Source: Bacteroidales bacterium
Lineage (GTDB): Bacteria > Bacteroidota > Bacteroidia > Bacteroidales > F082
Assembly: GCA_016290215.1 (NCBI GenBank)
Contig: JAEETH010000006.1
Coordinates: 1-64,000, forward strand
DNA length: 64,000 bases
Direction: 5' to 3'
Shown here: positions 26,066 through 34,488 of the stretch, one piece after another
Position numbering within the stretch: position 1 is the first letter of the stretch
Layout of the letters: each line of letters begins with the position of its first letter
The notes under the pieces: model-generated
What the model was told of the DNA's origin: nothing
What the model saw: the letters and a program-made list of their open reading frames with translations, nothing else
The model's database searches: none
Made by a program: the position numbers and the translations under genes

Positions 26066-26100
26066 TTGGAGTTTTGTTTTGCTTTGACGGGGGCAAATAT
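26004..26100 (+). repeat. Flanking direct repeat, copy 2
   Basis: The 17-mer TTAAGCTAACGCTATTT (26004-26020) is identical to 25041-25057. Further partial matches (TTATTTCATT, TTAGTT, TTTTGTTT, GGGGCAAA) run to about 26100. Together with copy 1 it brackets the Abi gene. Confidence 0.6.
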
Positions 26101-26183
26101 AAGAAATTTTTGTTTTGGCAAAAGGAAAAAACAAAAATTTCATTAAATATGTAGCTGATAAATTTGCTAATATCAAACCTATC

Positions 26184-26214
26184 TTTGATTTTTCATCCAC
26201 AACACCTATCTTTG
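26184..26214 (+). promoter_or_regulatory. Bacteroidetes promoter of the zinc-ribbon gene
   Basis: TTTG (26184-26187), a 19-base spacer and TATCTTTG (26207-26214) fit the -33/-7 consensus exactly. The first ATG follows 27 bases after the -7 element. Confidence 0.78.
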
Positions 26215-26247
26215 CAACTCAAAAAAGTTGCTCAAAAGCCAATGCGT

Positions 26248-27357
26248 ATGTCAGCACCCTCTGAAAACCAATACGATACCATCCCTTCGGAAACCACCGA
26301 GAAAGAAACCGACAAAAAATGTCCTAACTGCGGCGCCACTGTGACTTTCGACCCCGCCACGGGGGGCATGCATTGCGAATATTGCGGCTACACCTGCGAA
26401 CTACCCAAACCCGAAGAAGGCAACGATGTCTGCGAGATGGACTTCGAGTCGGCCTTGCACACCGAGAGCTTCAACTGGGGCGAGCAGAAGAAGTCGGTGC
26501 AATGCAAGCAATGTGGTGCCGTCAGCATCTACGATGCCCTTGAGACCGCTGCCGTGTGTCCTTTCTGTGGCTCCACCAACGTGATGCCTGCCGCCAAGGA
26601 AAACACCATCGCCCCTGGTGCCGTATGCCCTTTCGAGATTACCAAAGAACAAGCAGGCGAACACTTCGAAAACTGGCTCAAAAAGAAATGGTTTGCCCCA
26701 CGAAAAGCCAAGAAAAACGCCAGACCAGAGGCCTTCCAAGGGGTGTATCTCCCCTACTGGACCTACGATGCACAGACCACGTCCAACTTCACCGCCCGCG
26801 CAGGATACGACAAGACGGTGAAAGACAAAGACGGCCATTCGCGTACTGAGACCGACTGGCGGCGCGTCATGGGTGTGTATCAGGAGTTTTTCGATGATGT
26901 CACGGTGATGGCCTCCAAACGACAGGAAAATTCGGGTGTTGAAAATTGCGAACCTTTCGACTTCTCGAAATTGGTACCCTACACGCCACGCGTGATGGCG
27001 GGCTTCGCCGCCGAGCGTTATTCCATCGGACTGAAGGAAGGTTGGCATCTGGCGCAGCAAACCATACAGTCGCGTCTACACTCCAACATTTCGAATTATG
27101 TGCGCCGACACTGGAATGCCGACCGCACCGACTCGGTCAGCTTTTCAACGCTTTACAGCAGTATCACCTACAAATACCTTTTGGTTCCCGTTTGGATTTC
27201 GTCGTTCAAATACAAGGAAAAAGTGTATCAGTTTGCGGTGAACGGGCAGACGGGCATGGTAGGTGGCAAAGCTCCAGTTTCGGCATGGCGTGTCATCTTG
27301 GCCATACTGATAGGTATTGGTGTAATAGCAGGTTTATATTACTTGTTAAGTAGATGA
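26248..27357 (+). CDS. Double zinc-ribbon membrane protein
   Basis: The 369-residue protein has two zinc ribbons: CPNC...CEYC (Cys25, 28, 43, 46) and CKQC...CPFC (Cys86, 89, 104, 107). A beta-rich domain follows (about 115-335), with YLPYWTYDAQTTSNF and the repeat-like YLLVPVWISSFKYKEK. One C-terminal transmembrane segment (about 345-365) ends the protein. The type is common in gut bacteria as 'TFIIB-type zinc ribbon protein'; its function is unknown. An alternative start is the ATG two codons earlier (26242). The last codons and the TGA stop lie inside the inverted-repeat element at 27347-27527, so the C-terminus may have been altered by that insertion. The gene has its own promoter. Confidence 0.82.
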   Translation: MSAPSENQYDTIPSETTEKETDKKCPNCGATVTFDPATGGMHCEYCGYTCELPKPEEGNDVCEMDFESALHTESFNWGEQKKSVQCKQCGAVSIYDALETAAVCPFCGSTNVMPAAKENTIAPGAVCPFEITKEQAGEHFENWLKKKWFAPRKAKKNARPEAFQGVYLPYWTYDAQTTSNFTARAGYDKTVKDKDGHSRTETDWRRVMGVYQEFFDDVTVMASKRQENSGVENCEPFDFSKLVPYTPRVMAGFAAERYSIGLKEGWHLAQQTIQSRLHSNISNYVRRHWNADRTDSVSFSTLYSSITYKYLLVPVWISSFKYKEKVYQFAVNGQTGMVGGKAPVSAWRVILAILIGIGVIAGLYYLLSR

Positions 27358-27527
27358 GCAGAGTTAGTTTACCTATAGGGACGATGACTTGTGACTATGA
27401 CAATGACCACTTCAACCAAGAGCTGAAATTTCAGCATTTCTGTGAAAGCGGTCATAGTCATTGTCAATGGTCATAGTCAATAAGTCCAGCGTCAAAAAAG
27501 TGTAGTTTGATTTTGAACAGTTACTTA
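27347..27527. repeat. MITE-like element, family 3, copy B
   Basis: The ends start TAAGTA on both strands, as in copy A (18406-18568), and the next 20 bases at each end match copy A closely. The core is different: TGACTATGACAATGACC (27392) against GGTCATAGTCATTGTCA (27450), with the palindrome GCTGAAATTTCAGC at 27422-27435. It supplies the TGA stop of the zinc-ribbon gene and the TAA stop of gpsA. Confidence 0.65.
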
Positions 27528-28541
27528 CGATAAAAGATTCTCAAGGTTTTTCATGGCCTTGCGTACCGGCATATCCTGATGCAGCACTTGGTAAACTGTC
27601 TCAGCAATGGGTAGCTGCGCCCTCTGCTCTTCCGAAAGATAAGGCATCATTGCCGAGGCAAAATAGCCTTCTGCCACCATGGTCATCTCGTTGAGGGCGG
27701 TCTTCACCGTGTTGCCTCGACCTATCAGCACACCTAACTGACGGTTGCGGCTGTGGCTCGAATAGCACGACACCAACAGGTCGCCGAAGAAAATGGACGG
27801 AGTGAACTTGGTGAGGTCGTTGATGCTTTGAGGGGAAAGCAGAAAATACATTTCCTTGATGCAGTTCGACACCAAAACAGAGATGAAATTATCGCCATAG
27901 CCTAAGCCCAAAGCCATACCTACCAACACGGCATAGATGTTTTTCAGCACGGCAGAACGCTCTAAATAGCGCATATTGCGCACATAACTCACCTTGATAA
28001 ACGGCGTTTTCAGCTTATCGCCTACAATACGGGTCTTGCCGATATTAGCACAAGCCAAAGTCAAATAGGTCAGCTTCCCGTGACCGACTTCCTCGGCATG
28101 GGTCGGGCCACCGAGAAAACACATCTGTCCGCCCGAAAGACCATAATGTTGCTTTAGATAGTCCGTAACAAACTGTTTTTCATCGGTAATGATGCCCTTG
28201 ATAGCCGAAACCACGAATTTATCCTTCAGGGAAACCGTCAAAGAGGAAAGATAGCGTTTCAGGTAGGCCGCCGGCGTGACCAAAAAGATGATTTCGGCGT
28301 TGTTTACCGTCTCGTTCACATCGTTGGAGAGGCGGATACGGCTCATGTCGAACTCAACGTCGGAGAGATAGCGGCAGTTGCGGCTTTCGTGTTGCAACGA
28401 CTCGAACACCTCGGGATTATGCACAAACCACCCCACAGACAACTCATTCATCGTCAACACTTTGACGAGAGCTGTAGCCCAACTGCCGTGCCCAATGACG
28501 GCGCAGCGCGATGTTTCATTAATCTGCGGATTGTTTCCCAT
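27525..28541 (-). CDS. gpsA: Glycerol-3-phosphate dehydrogenase [NAD(P)+]
   Basis: The 338-residue enzyme converts dihydroxyacetone phosphate to sn-glycerol-3-phosphate for phospholipid synthesis in the cytoplasm. Evidence is the N-terminal Rossmann motif VIGHGSWATAL (Gly17-Ala22), IIFLVTPAAYL, VSAIKGI with the catalytic lysine region, GGPTHAEEV and the C-terminal VAEGYFASA block. The family usually has VIGAGSWGTAL; the His at the second position is a conservative variant seen in Bacteroidetes. I chose ATG 28539-28541, which puts the Rossmann motif about 15 residues in; an in-frame ATG seven codons earlier is less likely. Its stop codon is part of a family 3 inverted-repeat element. Confidence 0.92.
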   Translation of the reverse strand: MGNNPQINETSRCAVIGHGSWATALVKVLTMNELSVGWFVHNPEVFESLQHESRNCRYLSDVEFDMSRIRLSNDVNETVNNAEIIFLVTPAAYLKRYLSSLTVSLKDKFVVSAIKGIITDEKQFVTDYLKQHYGLSGGQMCFLGGPTHAEEVGHGKLTYLTLACANIGKTRIVGDKLKTPFIKVSYVRNMRYLERSAVLKNIYAVLVGMALGLGYGDNFISVLVSNCIKEMYFLLSPQSINDLTKFTPSIFFGDLLVSCYSSHSRNRQLGVLIGRGNTVKTALNEMTMVAEGYFASAMMPYLSEEQRAQLPIAETVYQVLHQDMPVRKAMKNLENLLS

Positions 28542-28621
28542 AGGCAAAAAAATTCCGTGCAAAAATAGTGGTTTTTATCCTTGCACGGAACATTATTAAA
28601 TTAAAAGGAAAACCCTTTTGC

Positions 28622-29188
28622 TCAGAAGTTGACGCTGAAGGTCATACCCATACCTAAATTAGCTTGGTCGGGCATAGTGTTGCAACGCATGACCGAAGGC
28701 GTGAGGTTGAACGAAACCGACTTGCCTTTACTGTTGTAATCGTTTGCGACCCAATTCATACGAGCCTTACCGATGCTGGAAAAAGTAATCCACAAAGGAA
28801 GGCACACGTCTGCGGCAATAGCAGGAATGTAGCTCATATTAAGCAAATTAGTATTTTCTGTAACAGCACCTGCAACAGCAACAGCAACGGTGGCAGCGGC
28901 CGTTCCGATGAAAAGTCCCATGAAGACTCTACCCGTTGTGATTTGCTTCTGGGCACCGAGATAGGTCTCAAAGTTGGCTTCACCAACCAAGCTCTTGACT
29001 TCCGAATCCGAAAGATGACGACCATCGAGCATCAAGTACATACCGCTACGTTCCATTTGACCACCTGCGAGGGTCGAAAGCGTCATTGGGCTGGACACAT
29101 TGATGGTTTCTGTTTCATTGAAATTGCATTGAGCGAACATGACAACACTGGCCATGACAAGCATCATTGATAAAAAAATCTTTTTCAT
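28622..29188 (-). CDS. Secreted or membrane-associated protein of unknown function
   Basis: The 188-residue product starts at ATG 29186-29188 with a signal peptide (about 1-19, ending VVMFAQ). A small hydrophobic, glycine-rich segment (MGLFIGTAAATVAVAVAGAV, near 95-114) could cross or insert into a membrane. The C-terminus, GMTFSVNF, looks like the end of a beta-strand. I do not recognise the family. A TACTTTTG element (29246-29253, minus strand) suggests a promoter of its own, so it may not belong to the polyene operon that ends 80 bases upstream. The longer open frame reaching 29524 is overlap with the acyltransferase gene and should be ignored. Confidence 0.7.
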   Translation of the reverse strand: MKKIFLSMMLVMASVVMFAQCNFNETETINVSSPMTLSTLAGGQMERSGMYLMLDGRHLSDSEVKSLVGEANFETYLGAQKQITTGRVFMGLFIGTAAATVAVAVAGAVTENTNLLNMSYIPAIAADVCLPLWITFSSIGKARMNWVANDYNSKGKSVSFNLTPSVMRCNTMPDQANLGMGMTFSVNF

Positions 29189-29245
29189 ACTGCTAATTAT
29201 TTGGTTTATTGTTAATTGTATAAAAATTTCAAAACAAAGACAGCG

Positions 29246-29253
29246 CAAAAGTA
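29246..29253 (-). promoter_or_regulatory. Predicted -7 element
   Basis: TACTTTTG on the minus strand fits TAnnTTTG and lies 57 bases before the ATG of the 188-residue protein. It is just after the stop codon of the acyltransferase gene. Confidence 0.45.
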
Positions 29254-29268
29254 ATAAAATCAGCGAAA

Positions 29269-30375
29269 CTATCGAACCACATTTGCATAAATTCCCAAGA
29301 AAATCGCTTCCAGTTCCTCGCGGTCCAACTCGGGATAATCGTTCATCCAATCCATGTATTTGACAAAGGCGGCCTTTTGTTCTGCGGTGTAACGGTCGGC
29401 GTAGGTTGTTGTGCCGTCGCGCAAGTCGTGGGCGATGTAGTTGTTCGGATGAAGATAGAAATGCGGATTGATACGGCTGTCCATCAGCTCGGCAACACGC
29501 TTGTAGAATTCTCCAGAAGGACAATCATTTAAAGCATTCAAATCGGCTTCGGTGACCATCGGGCAGATGTGGAAATGCACATGACCCTTGGGTTGCATGA
29601 TACCCGTCAGGATGCTGTTGAGGTCTTCGCCTGGTTTCTTTTCATAATGACCGTTTTTCTTGGTCAGATACAGTTCCAAAGTCTTCAACTTGTCGCACGA
29701 CTCCCATTCGTATGATACGGCAACGGGAACAATATTGAGTTCTGCCAAAGAAGCCACGCGGTCGTCCCTGCGGCTCATGCCAAACATCTTGATGATGGCA
29801 GGGTCGGTGACATCGATGCCATCCTTGGTACGACCGTTGCGCTGGGCAATCCACACCGACTCATTTTGTTCAGTAATGACATAACGCATGTATTCTGACA
29901 TGTGCAACATGCTGTTGTAGAACTCTTTAGGCGAACCTCCACGCTCAGTGCGAAACATCTTGTTGATTTTGCCAAAGTCGATGACAAAAGGATGACACAT
30001 CAGGTTGCTGCCAAAAGTGATTTGGCAGGTGTTTTGGCCCGCCTCGTTGAGGATATACTGCAAAAACATGGCATCCAACACGATGTCTCGGTGATTCGAA
30101 ACGAACATGTATGGCTTCTTTTCGTCGATATTCTCCACACCTGACCAATCAAATTTCGTAGTGGTCTTTTTCAACAAGGCCTCTATCACCTCTTTCAGTA
30201 GTCCCAGCTGGAATTCTTTCAATGTCTTGATGCCGCGAATGCGTTCACGAAGCGCTTTGGCAGGCACGCCCAAATACTGGGCAATGGCAGGAATCACCTC
30301 GCTATCAGCCAAACGTTGGGTGGCAGCGGGAATTTCTTCTGCATTATAGGGTCTTATGTCGTCGAAATTGGTCAT
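29269..30375 (-). CDS. PlsC-like acyltransferase of the polyene cluster
   Basis: The 368-residue protein has the acyltransferase motif SNHRDIVLDAMFLQ (family NHx4-5D) and a downstream block around WIAQRNGRTKDG, in the place of the usual EGTR block. It would transfer an acyl chain, possibly the polyene, to a glycerol-phosphate or related acceptor at the membrane. The ATG overlaps the stop codon of the ligase gene (TGATG), so translation is probably coupled; a GTG one codon earlier is the alternative. It is the last gene of the leftward biosynthetic operon. The acceptor is unknown. Confidence 0.8.
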   Translation of the reverse strand: MTNFDDIRPYNAEEIPAATQRLADSEVIPAIAQYLGVPAKALRERIRGIKTLKEFQLGLLKEVIEALLKKTTTKFDWSGVENIDEKKPYMFVSNHRDIVLDAMFLQYILNEAGQNTCQITFGSNLMCHPFVIDFGKINKMFRTERGGSPKEFYNSMLHMSEYMRYVITEQNESVWIAQRNGRTKDGIDVTDPAIIKMFGMSRRDDRVASLAELNIVPVAVSYEWESCDKLKTLELYLTKKNGHYEKKPGEDLNSILTGIMQPKGHVHFHICPMVTEADLNALNDCPSGEFYKRVAELMDSRINPHFYLHPNNYIAHDLRDGTTTYADRYTAEQKAAFVKYMDWMNDYPELDREELEAIFLGIYANVVR

Positions 30376-31670
30376 CACTTGTTTCTTAAGTCAATGAATT
30401 TAATGGGTTTACGACTCTTCGCAGGGAAGTTGATTTTTTGGATTACCTCAATGGGGTGGATTTCGATTTGTGGTGCCACACGGATACGCGAGCGGAAGCT
30501 GTCTTTCAACGTTTTGATTACATCGAAATCAGGTTCATACTTCAAGCCGATTTTCACCACCACATCATCGGTGCCAGCTTCGCTTTGGCGCACTTCGATG
30601 ACATAGTTTTCGACATAATCGGTATTGTCCAAAACATCGTTAATCGCAGGCGGATAAAGCGTTGTGCCTTTCAGTTTGATCATGTTGTTCTTGCGCCCCA
30701 CAAGCGGGGTAAGACGATAGGAATTGCGCCCGCATTGGCACTGCTCTATGCGCTTGGCGGCAATGTCGCCCGTGCGGAAACGCAACAACGGCATGGCTTC
30801 CACGCCGAGGGTGGTGACCACGATTTCGCCAGGCTCGTCGTCGGGAACGGGCAGGCCGTCCTCACCAATGATTTCCACAATAATCAACTCGGGGTGCACA
30901 TGGCCGCCCTGACCGTATTCACACTCCGGGAAGGTGGCGCCCATCTCCGTCGACGAATAGGTGGCAAAGAGTTGCACATCCCATTTTTCCTTGATTTTCT
31001 GACCCAACAAGTTAAGTTCAAAATCCTGATTGCGCAAGCCTTCACCGATGCCGATGATACGGCGGATGCTGCTGTTTTTATAGTCGATATTATGCTCCTC
31101 GGCATATTGTATTAGCTTCAGGATGAACGACGGCACACACATGATGGTGTCGGGCTTGATGCGGCGGATGGTGTCCCATTGCAATTCGGGAATGCCGTTA
31201 CCCACACGGATAACACCAGCACCGAGTTCGCGCAGACCCAAGAAATAAGCCAATCCCGCCATGAAACGCTTGTCCAAGGTGGTCATCAGCTGCACCACAT
31301 TACCAGGTCGCACTCCGGCACATTCAAACGATTTCTTCTCGTTGTAAGCCAAGCGTTGCAAGTCTTTCTCGGAACAGCCGAAAGTCACCGGGTCGCCAAG
31401 GGTACCCGAAGTAGTGATGTAGTCGATGATTTTGTCTTTCGGACAGCAAAGAAATTCGTCGTTGAAGAGTTGCAGGTCCTTCTTTTCAGTGAAAGGGATC
31501 TTCACCAGGTCCTCAATATGCTGTATCTTATCAATATTGATGCTGTAACTTTTGAACATCCGCTGATAGTAGGGCGAATGGGCTTCAAGATAGGCCAAAG
31601 CCTTGTGGAGCAAACCCTCTTGATAGGCTTTGATTTCTTCTGGGGATTGATATTCTATATCGTGGTTCAT
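30375..31670 (-). CDS. PaaK-like adenylate-forming (aryl-CoA/ACP) ligase
   Basis: The 431-residue enzyme belongs to the phenylacetate-CoA ligase branch of the AMP-binding superfamily. It has the P-loop-like ITTSGTLGDPVTFG (about 85-98), YSSTEMG, a FRTGD motif, and a C-terminal AMP-binding domain with GRKNNMIKLKG. In aryl-polyene pathways a ligase activates 4-coumarate or a similar aryl acid made by the ammonia-lyase and loads it onto ACP or CoA; that is the likely role here. It follows the A/C-rich leader at about 31676-31701. The 3' end overlaps the acyltransferase start. Confidence 0.88.
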   Translation of the reverse strand: MNHDIEYQSPEEIKAYQEGLLHKALAYLEAHSPYYQRMFKSYSINIDKIQHIEDLVKIPFTEKKDLQLFNDEFLCCPKDKIIDYITTSGTLGDPVTFGCSEKDLQRLAYNEKKSFECAGVRPGNVVQLMTTLDKRFMAGLAYFLGLRELGAGVIRVGNGIPELQWDTIRRIKPDTIMCVPSFILKLIQYAEEHNIDYKNSSIRRIIGIGEGLRNQDFELNLLGQKIKEKWDVQLFATYSSTEMGATFPECEYGQGGHVHPELIIVEIIGEDGLPVPDDEPGEIVVTTLGVEAMPLLRFRTGDIAAKRIEQCQCGRNSYRLTPLVGRKNNMIKLKGTTLYPPAINDVLDNTDYVENYVIEVRQSEAGTDDVVVKIGLKYEPDFDVIKTLKDSFRSRIRVAPQIEIHPIEVIQKINFPAKSRKPIKFIDLRNK

Positions 31671-31688
31671 GGTTGAAGTGTTGACTGT

Positions 31689-32606
31689 TTAATTGTTGTT
31701 GGGACGGCCCTTCGACAGGCTCAGGGACCTAATCCAATTAAGAAACTCATTTCTCCATTGACGACATTCTGCCGTGCCTTTTTCTTCGCTGGCGCCGAAG
31801 CCGTGGCCTCCCGTTTGATATTGGATATAACAATGGTCCACATGGTTGGCGGTCAGCGCGGAGTCAAGCAGCATGGAGTTATGGTATTCCACAATGGGGT
31901 CGTCGACGCAGTTGACAATAAAGACGGGAGGACAATTGTCGGGGATATGACGTTCCAACGACAAGGAATCACGCATCATAGGGTCATTTTGATGCTTCTC
32001 GCTAAGCAATGCCCTACGTGAACGTGCATGGACACAACTTTCGCTCATGGTCACCACGGGATAAATCGGGCATACAAAATCGGGGCGAAGGCTGACTTCG
32101 GTATCTATCCCATTGGCTTTCAGATAATCGTATGCATTGAAACAAGCTGACGACATCACCAAGTGTCCCCCTGCCGAGAAACCCATCATGCCCACTTTAT
32201 TGGGGTCGAGATGATACTCCTCGGCGTGTTCGCGCACCCATTGAAGAGCACGCTGCGCATCGGTAATCATGTCGGGGTATTGCTTGCCGCGGAAGAGAAT
32301 GCGATAATGCCAAAAAAAGGCCCCAAAACCAGCAGCACGATAACGTAATACAAAGGCAGAGATGCCATTGCTTTGCAGCCACTGCGCCACACCGTCGCCT
32401 TCGGTCTCTTCGTCGAGCCAAAAATAACTACCTCCCGGACAAACGATGACACTCATTCCTGAATCATTATTCTCGGCCAAATAAGGTGTCAAAGTGACCT
32501 GTTTGCCATGACTCACGTCATACCCTTCCCAAAGCGATATAGGCTCTTGGGCAAAGGCTTGTCCGAAGATGAGCAGCAACAGTCCAAAAAACAACCCTTT
32601 CCGCAT
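31689..32606 (-). CDS. Secreted alpha/beta hydrolase (esterase)
   Basis: The 305-residue esterase has a signal peptide (1-20, ending FGQAFAQ), the nucleophile elbow GFSAGGH (Ser144), the oxyanion motif VCPGGSY (about 55-61) and later DDPIVEYHNS and GGHGFG for the acid and histidine. This is the BD-FAE/acetyl-xylan-esterase-like layout. In this cluster it may deacylate or trim the polyene lipid outside the cytoplasm (inference). The start follows the stop of the 120-residue gene with overlap (TGATGATG); the longer upstream open frame is antisense noise. The last residues, RSLSLSKG, are encoded by a dispersed 25-bp repeat, so the native C-terminus was probably extended or replaced. Confidence 0.85.
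   Translation of the reverse strand: MRKGLFFGLLLLIFGQAFAQEPISLWEGYDVSHGKQVTLTPYLAENNDSGMSVIVCPGGSYFWLDEETEGDGVAQWLQSNGISAFVLRYRAAGFGAFFWHYRILFRGKQYPDMITDAQRALQWVREHAEEYHLDPNKVGMMGFSAGGHLVMSSACFNAYDYLKANGIDTEVSLRPDFVCPIYPVVTMSESCVHARSRRALLSEKHQNDPMMRDSLSLERHIPDNCPPVFIVNCVDDPIVEYHNSMLLDSALTANHVDHCYIQYQTGGHGFGASEEKGTAECRQWRNEFLNWIRSLSLSKGRPNNN
31706..31730. repeat. 25-bp dispersed repeat at the 3' end of the esterase gene
   Basis: The plus strand begins GGCCCTTCGACAGGCTCAGG; the minus-strand form begins AGGTCCCTGAGCCTGTCGAA. It encodes LSLSKG at the esterase C-terminus. This is one of nine copies, all between 31.7 and 53.5 kb. Confidence 0.85.
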
Positions 32607-32608
32607 CA

Positions 32609-32971
32609 TCACTTGCCAAAAATGTTTGTTACTTCTTCTTTCGACAACTGGCGGTATTTGTGCTGCATGTCGGCAAAGAAATCCACTTGGAAATACTCCT
32701 CGTCGTAAAACGAAAGCTTGGAATTGGTGTTGGGCGTACATTCTAAATAGACGATGTCTTCCAATTTCAAGTTCTTGGCTTCGCAAATCTGGTCGGCCAA
32801 TTTCTTGCCAGCATAGGTCACGGAAGTGCCAGGATTGTCTTGATACAATTCCGTCACGATGACATACTTTTTACCACCCACTTCCCTGATTTTCAGGCCA
32901 CACGTCGATTCCATATCCCATTCGCCTTTGAAGGGGAAGATTTCGTCGTAATATTCTGGAGATACCTTCAT
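32609..32971 (-). CDS. Small conserved-looking cytoplasmic protein of unknown function
   Basis: The 120-residue protein has no signal peptide or membrane segment. Its start, MKVSPEYYDEIFPFKGEWD, and a mixed alpha/beta composition give no family I recognise. It is translationally coupled to the esterase gene downstream (stop and start overlap) and preceded by an A/C-rich leader (about 32973-33013), so it is probably a real gene of the polyene cluster. The single cysteines do not form a metal motif. A role as accessory or binding protein cannot be told from sequence. Confidence 0.65.
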   Translation of the reverse strand: MKVSPEYYDEIFPFKGEWDMESTCGLKIREVGGKKYVIVTELYQDNPGTSVTYAGKKLADQICEAKNLKLEDIVYLECTPNTNSKLSFYDEEYFQVDFFADMQHKYRQLSKEEVTNIFGK

Positions 32972-33015
32972 TTACTATTTATTTGTTGTTTGTTTAACTG
33001 TTTAATTGTTGTTTT

Positions 33016-33145
33016 GAGTTTCCCGCTTGCGGGAATGGAGTACTTTTTTTTATTCAGCGGCGGCAACAGATGATTTTAATATAGAAGCATTTCCAGCCGC
33101 CGCATGAAACATATAAACATTATCTCCATTCCCGAAGGGAATCTA
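33016..33145. repeat. MITE-like inverted-repeat element, family 2, copy B
   Basis: It has the same nested structure as 9913-10040: the outer core TGCGGGAATGGAG pairs with CTCCATTCCCG, and the inner GCGGCGG with CCGCCGC. The loop sequence is different. It fills the gap between the 120-residue gene and the radical SAM gene and ends 4 bases before the latter's stop codon. Confidence 0.65.
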
Positions 33146-33149
33146 CTTC

Positions 33150-34457
33150 TTAATTCTCCACTCTAACATTAACGTTTCTCTTACTGCGGTCGACGTCACG
33201 GCCAAACGATTTGTTCATCAACTTGCGGTCGCGGGGACGATAGGTGCCGTCTTCCATCTCGCGCAAGGCCACGTTGCAGAACAAGCGGAACATCTTCGCC
33301 TCTTGTGTCTCGTCGGCATAGAAACTCTTCCACGCATAATCGTAAAGGTCCTGCAACTTCTCGGGCGACATGTGCTTGGGCTGATACACCACTTGACCGG
33401 CGTTGTAATGGTCCCAGTCGAAGTCGAAGATGCGGCCCTGGCGCAACAGATCGTCGTGACCCTTGGTGTGCGGGAAAGGCGCAAAGATGGTGAACTCAGC
33501 CAAATCGAGGTCGATTTCACCCAAGAAGTCAATCAAGCGCTTGATGTCGTCTTCGGTCTGGTTGTCGAGGCCAAAGAGGATGGTGCCTTCCACACCGATG
33601 CCATAGTCGTGATAGCGTTTCACGCGCTCCTTGATGTAGTCGGAGGTGTCGTAAACTGCTTGATACACATACCAAGCACCTGCTTTGGCTGCCAAGTCAA
33701 GCACCTCGGGGTCGTCCTCGATGGTGTGGCTGATCCATTTCTTCTTCAGCGGCGCAATGGCACGGAAAAGGTCCATTTCCCATTGCTTGTCCTGCGCCAA
33801 CGAGTTGTCGACGATAAACAAGCGGTTGTTGTCGATGCCCGCCATGTCCTCTACCACCTTGTCGACGGGACGCGGACGGAACTTGCGACCACCGAGATAC
33901 GACACAGCGCAAGGATAGCAACTAAAACGGCATCCACGGCTTGCGTTGAACAAGTCGACCATTTGGACACCTTTATGATTGTAGAGTTCACGCTTGTAAA
34001 GGTCGCGACGGCAGGGACCCACATCCTCGATGGGAGGCTGGTTGCCCATGTAGTTGTAAATCTTCTTCAGGCAGCCATTCTTCCAGTCTTGGATGACCTG
34101 CTCCGAGCGGCCTTCCGACTCGCCCAAGAAAACACTGTCGACATGGTTGACCATTTCTTCAGCGTGAAGCATTGAGGAAATGCCACCAGCAAGCACAGTC
34201 TTGCCACGCTTGTGGTATTCTTCGGCGATGGCCCAACCGCGTTTCACCTGCGTGGTGAGCATCATCGACAGCGCCACAAGGTCGCATTCTTCGTCAAAAT
34301 CAATGGGCTCCACGTTCTCGTCGGTGAACGAAATGTCTACATATTCCGGTAAAGTAGCGGCAAATGCCACAGGGCCGTGGGGCGGTAGGTTGAAGGTCGT
34401 CTGACCAGGCAGTTTATTCCACTTGGGATAGATGAGTTTCAGCTTAATTGTGTCCAT
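33150..34457 (-). CDS. B12-binding-type radical SAM enzyme of the polyene cluster
   Basis: The 435-residue enzyme has an N-terminal cobalamin-binding-like Rossmann domain (about 1-140, with SMMLTTQVKRGWAIAEEY and TVLAGGISS). A radical SAM domain follows, with the CxxxCxxC cluster motif Cys176-RFS-Cys180-YP-Cys183. This is the BchE/P-methylase arrangement. Such enzymes use a [4Fe-4S] cluster, SAM and often cobalamin for C-methylation or oxidative cyclisation. Within the cluster it would tailor the aryl head or polyene chain, but the reaction cannot be predicted. The gene ends 4 bases before an inverted-repeat element and starts 31 bases after the oxidoreductase gene. Confidence 0.85.
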   Translation of the reverse strand: MDTIKLKLIYPKWNKLPGQTTFNLPPHGPVAFAATLPEYVDISFTDENVEPIDFDEECDLVALSMMLTTQVKRGWAIAEEYHKRGKTVLAGGISSMLHAEEMVNHVDSVFLGESEGRSEQVIQDWKNGCLKKIYNYMGNQPPIEDVGPCRRDLYKRELYNHKGVQMVDLFNASRGCRFSCYPCAVSYLGGRKFRPRPVDKVVEDMAGIDNNRLFIVDNSLAQDKQWEMDLFRAIAPLKKKWISHTIEDDPEVLDLAAKAGAWYVYQAVYDTSDYIKERVKRYHDYGIGVEGTILFGLDNQTEDDIKRLIDFLGEIDLDLAEFTIFAPFPHTKGHDDLLRQGRIFDFDWDHYNAGQVVYQPKHMSPEKLQDLYDYAWKSFYADETQEAKMFRLFCNVALREMEDGTYRPRDRKLMNKSFGRDVDRSKRNVNVRVEN

Positions 34458-34488
34458 ATTTGACTATTTGAACTTGCAAAAGTACAAA

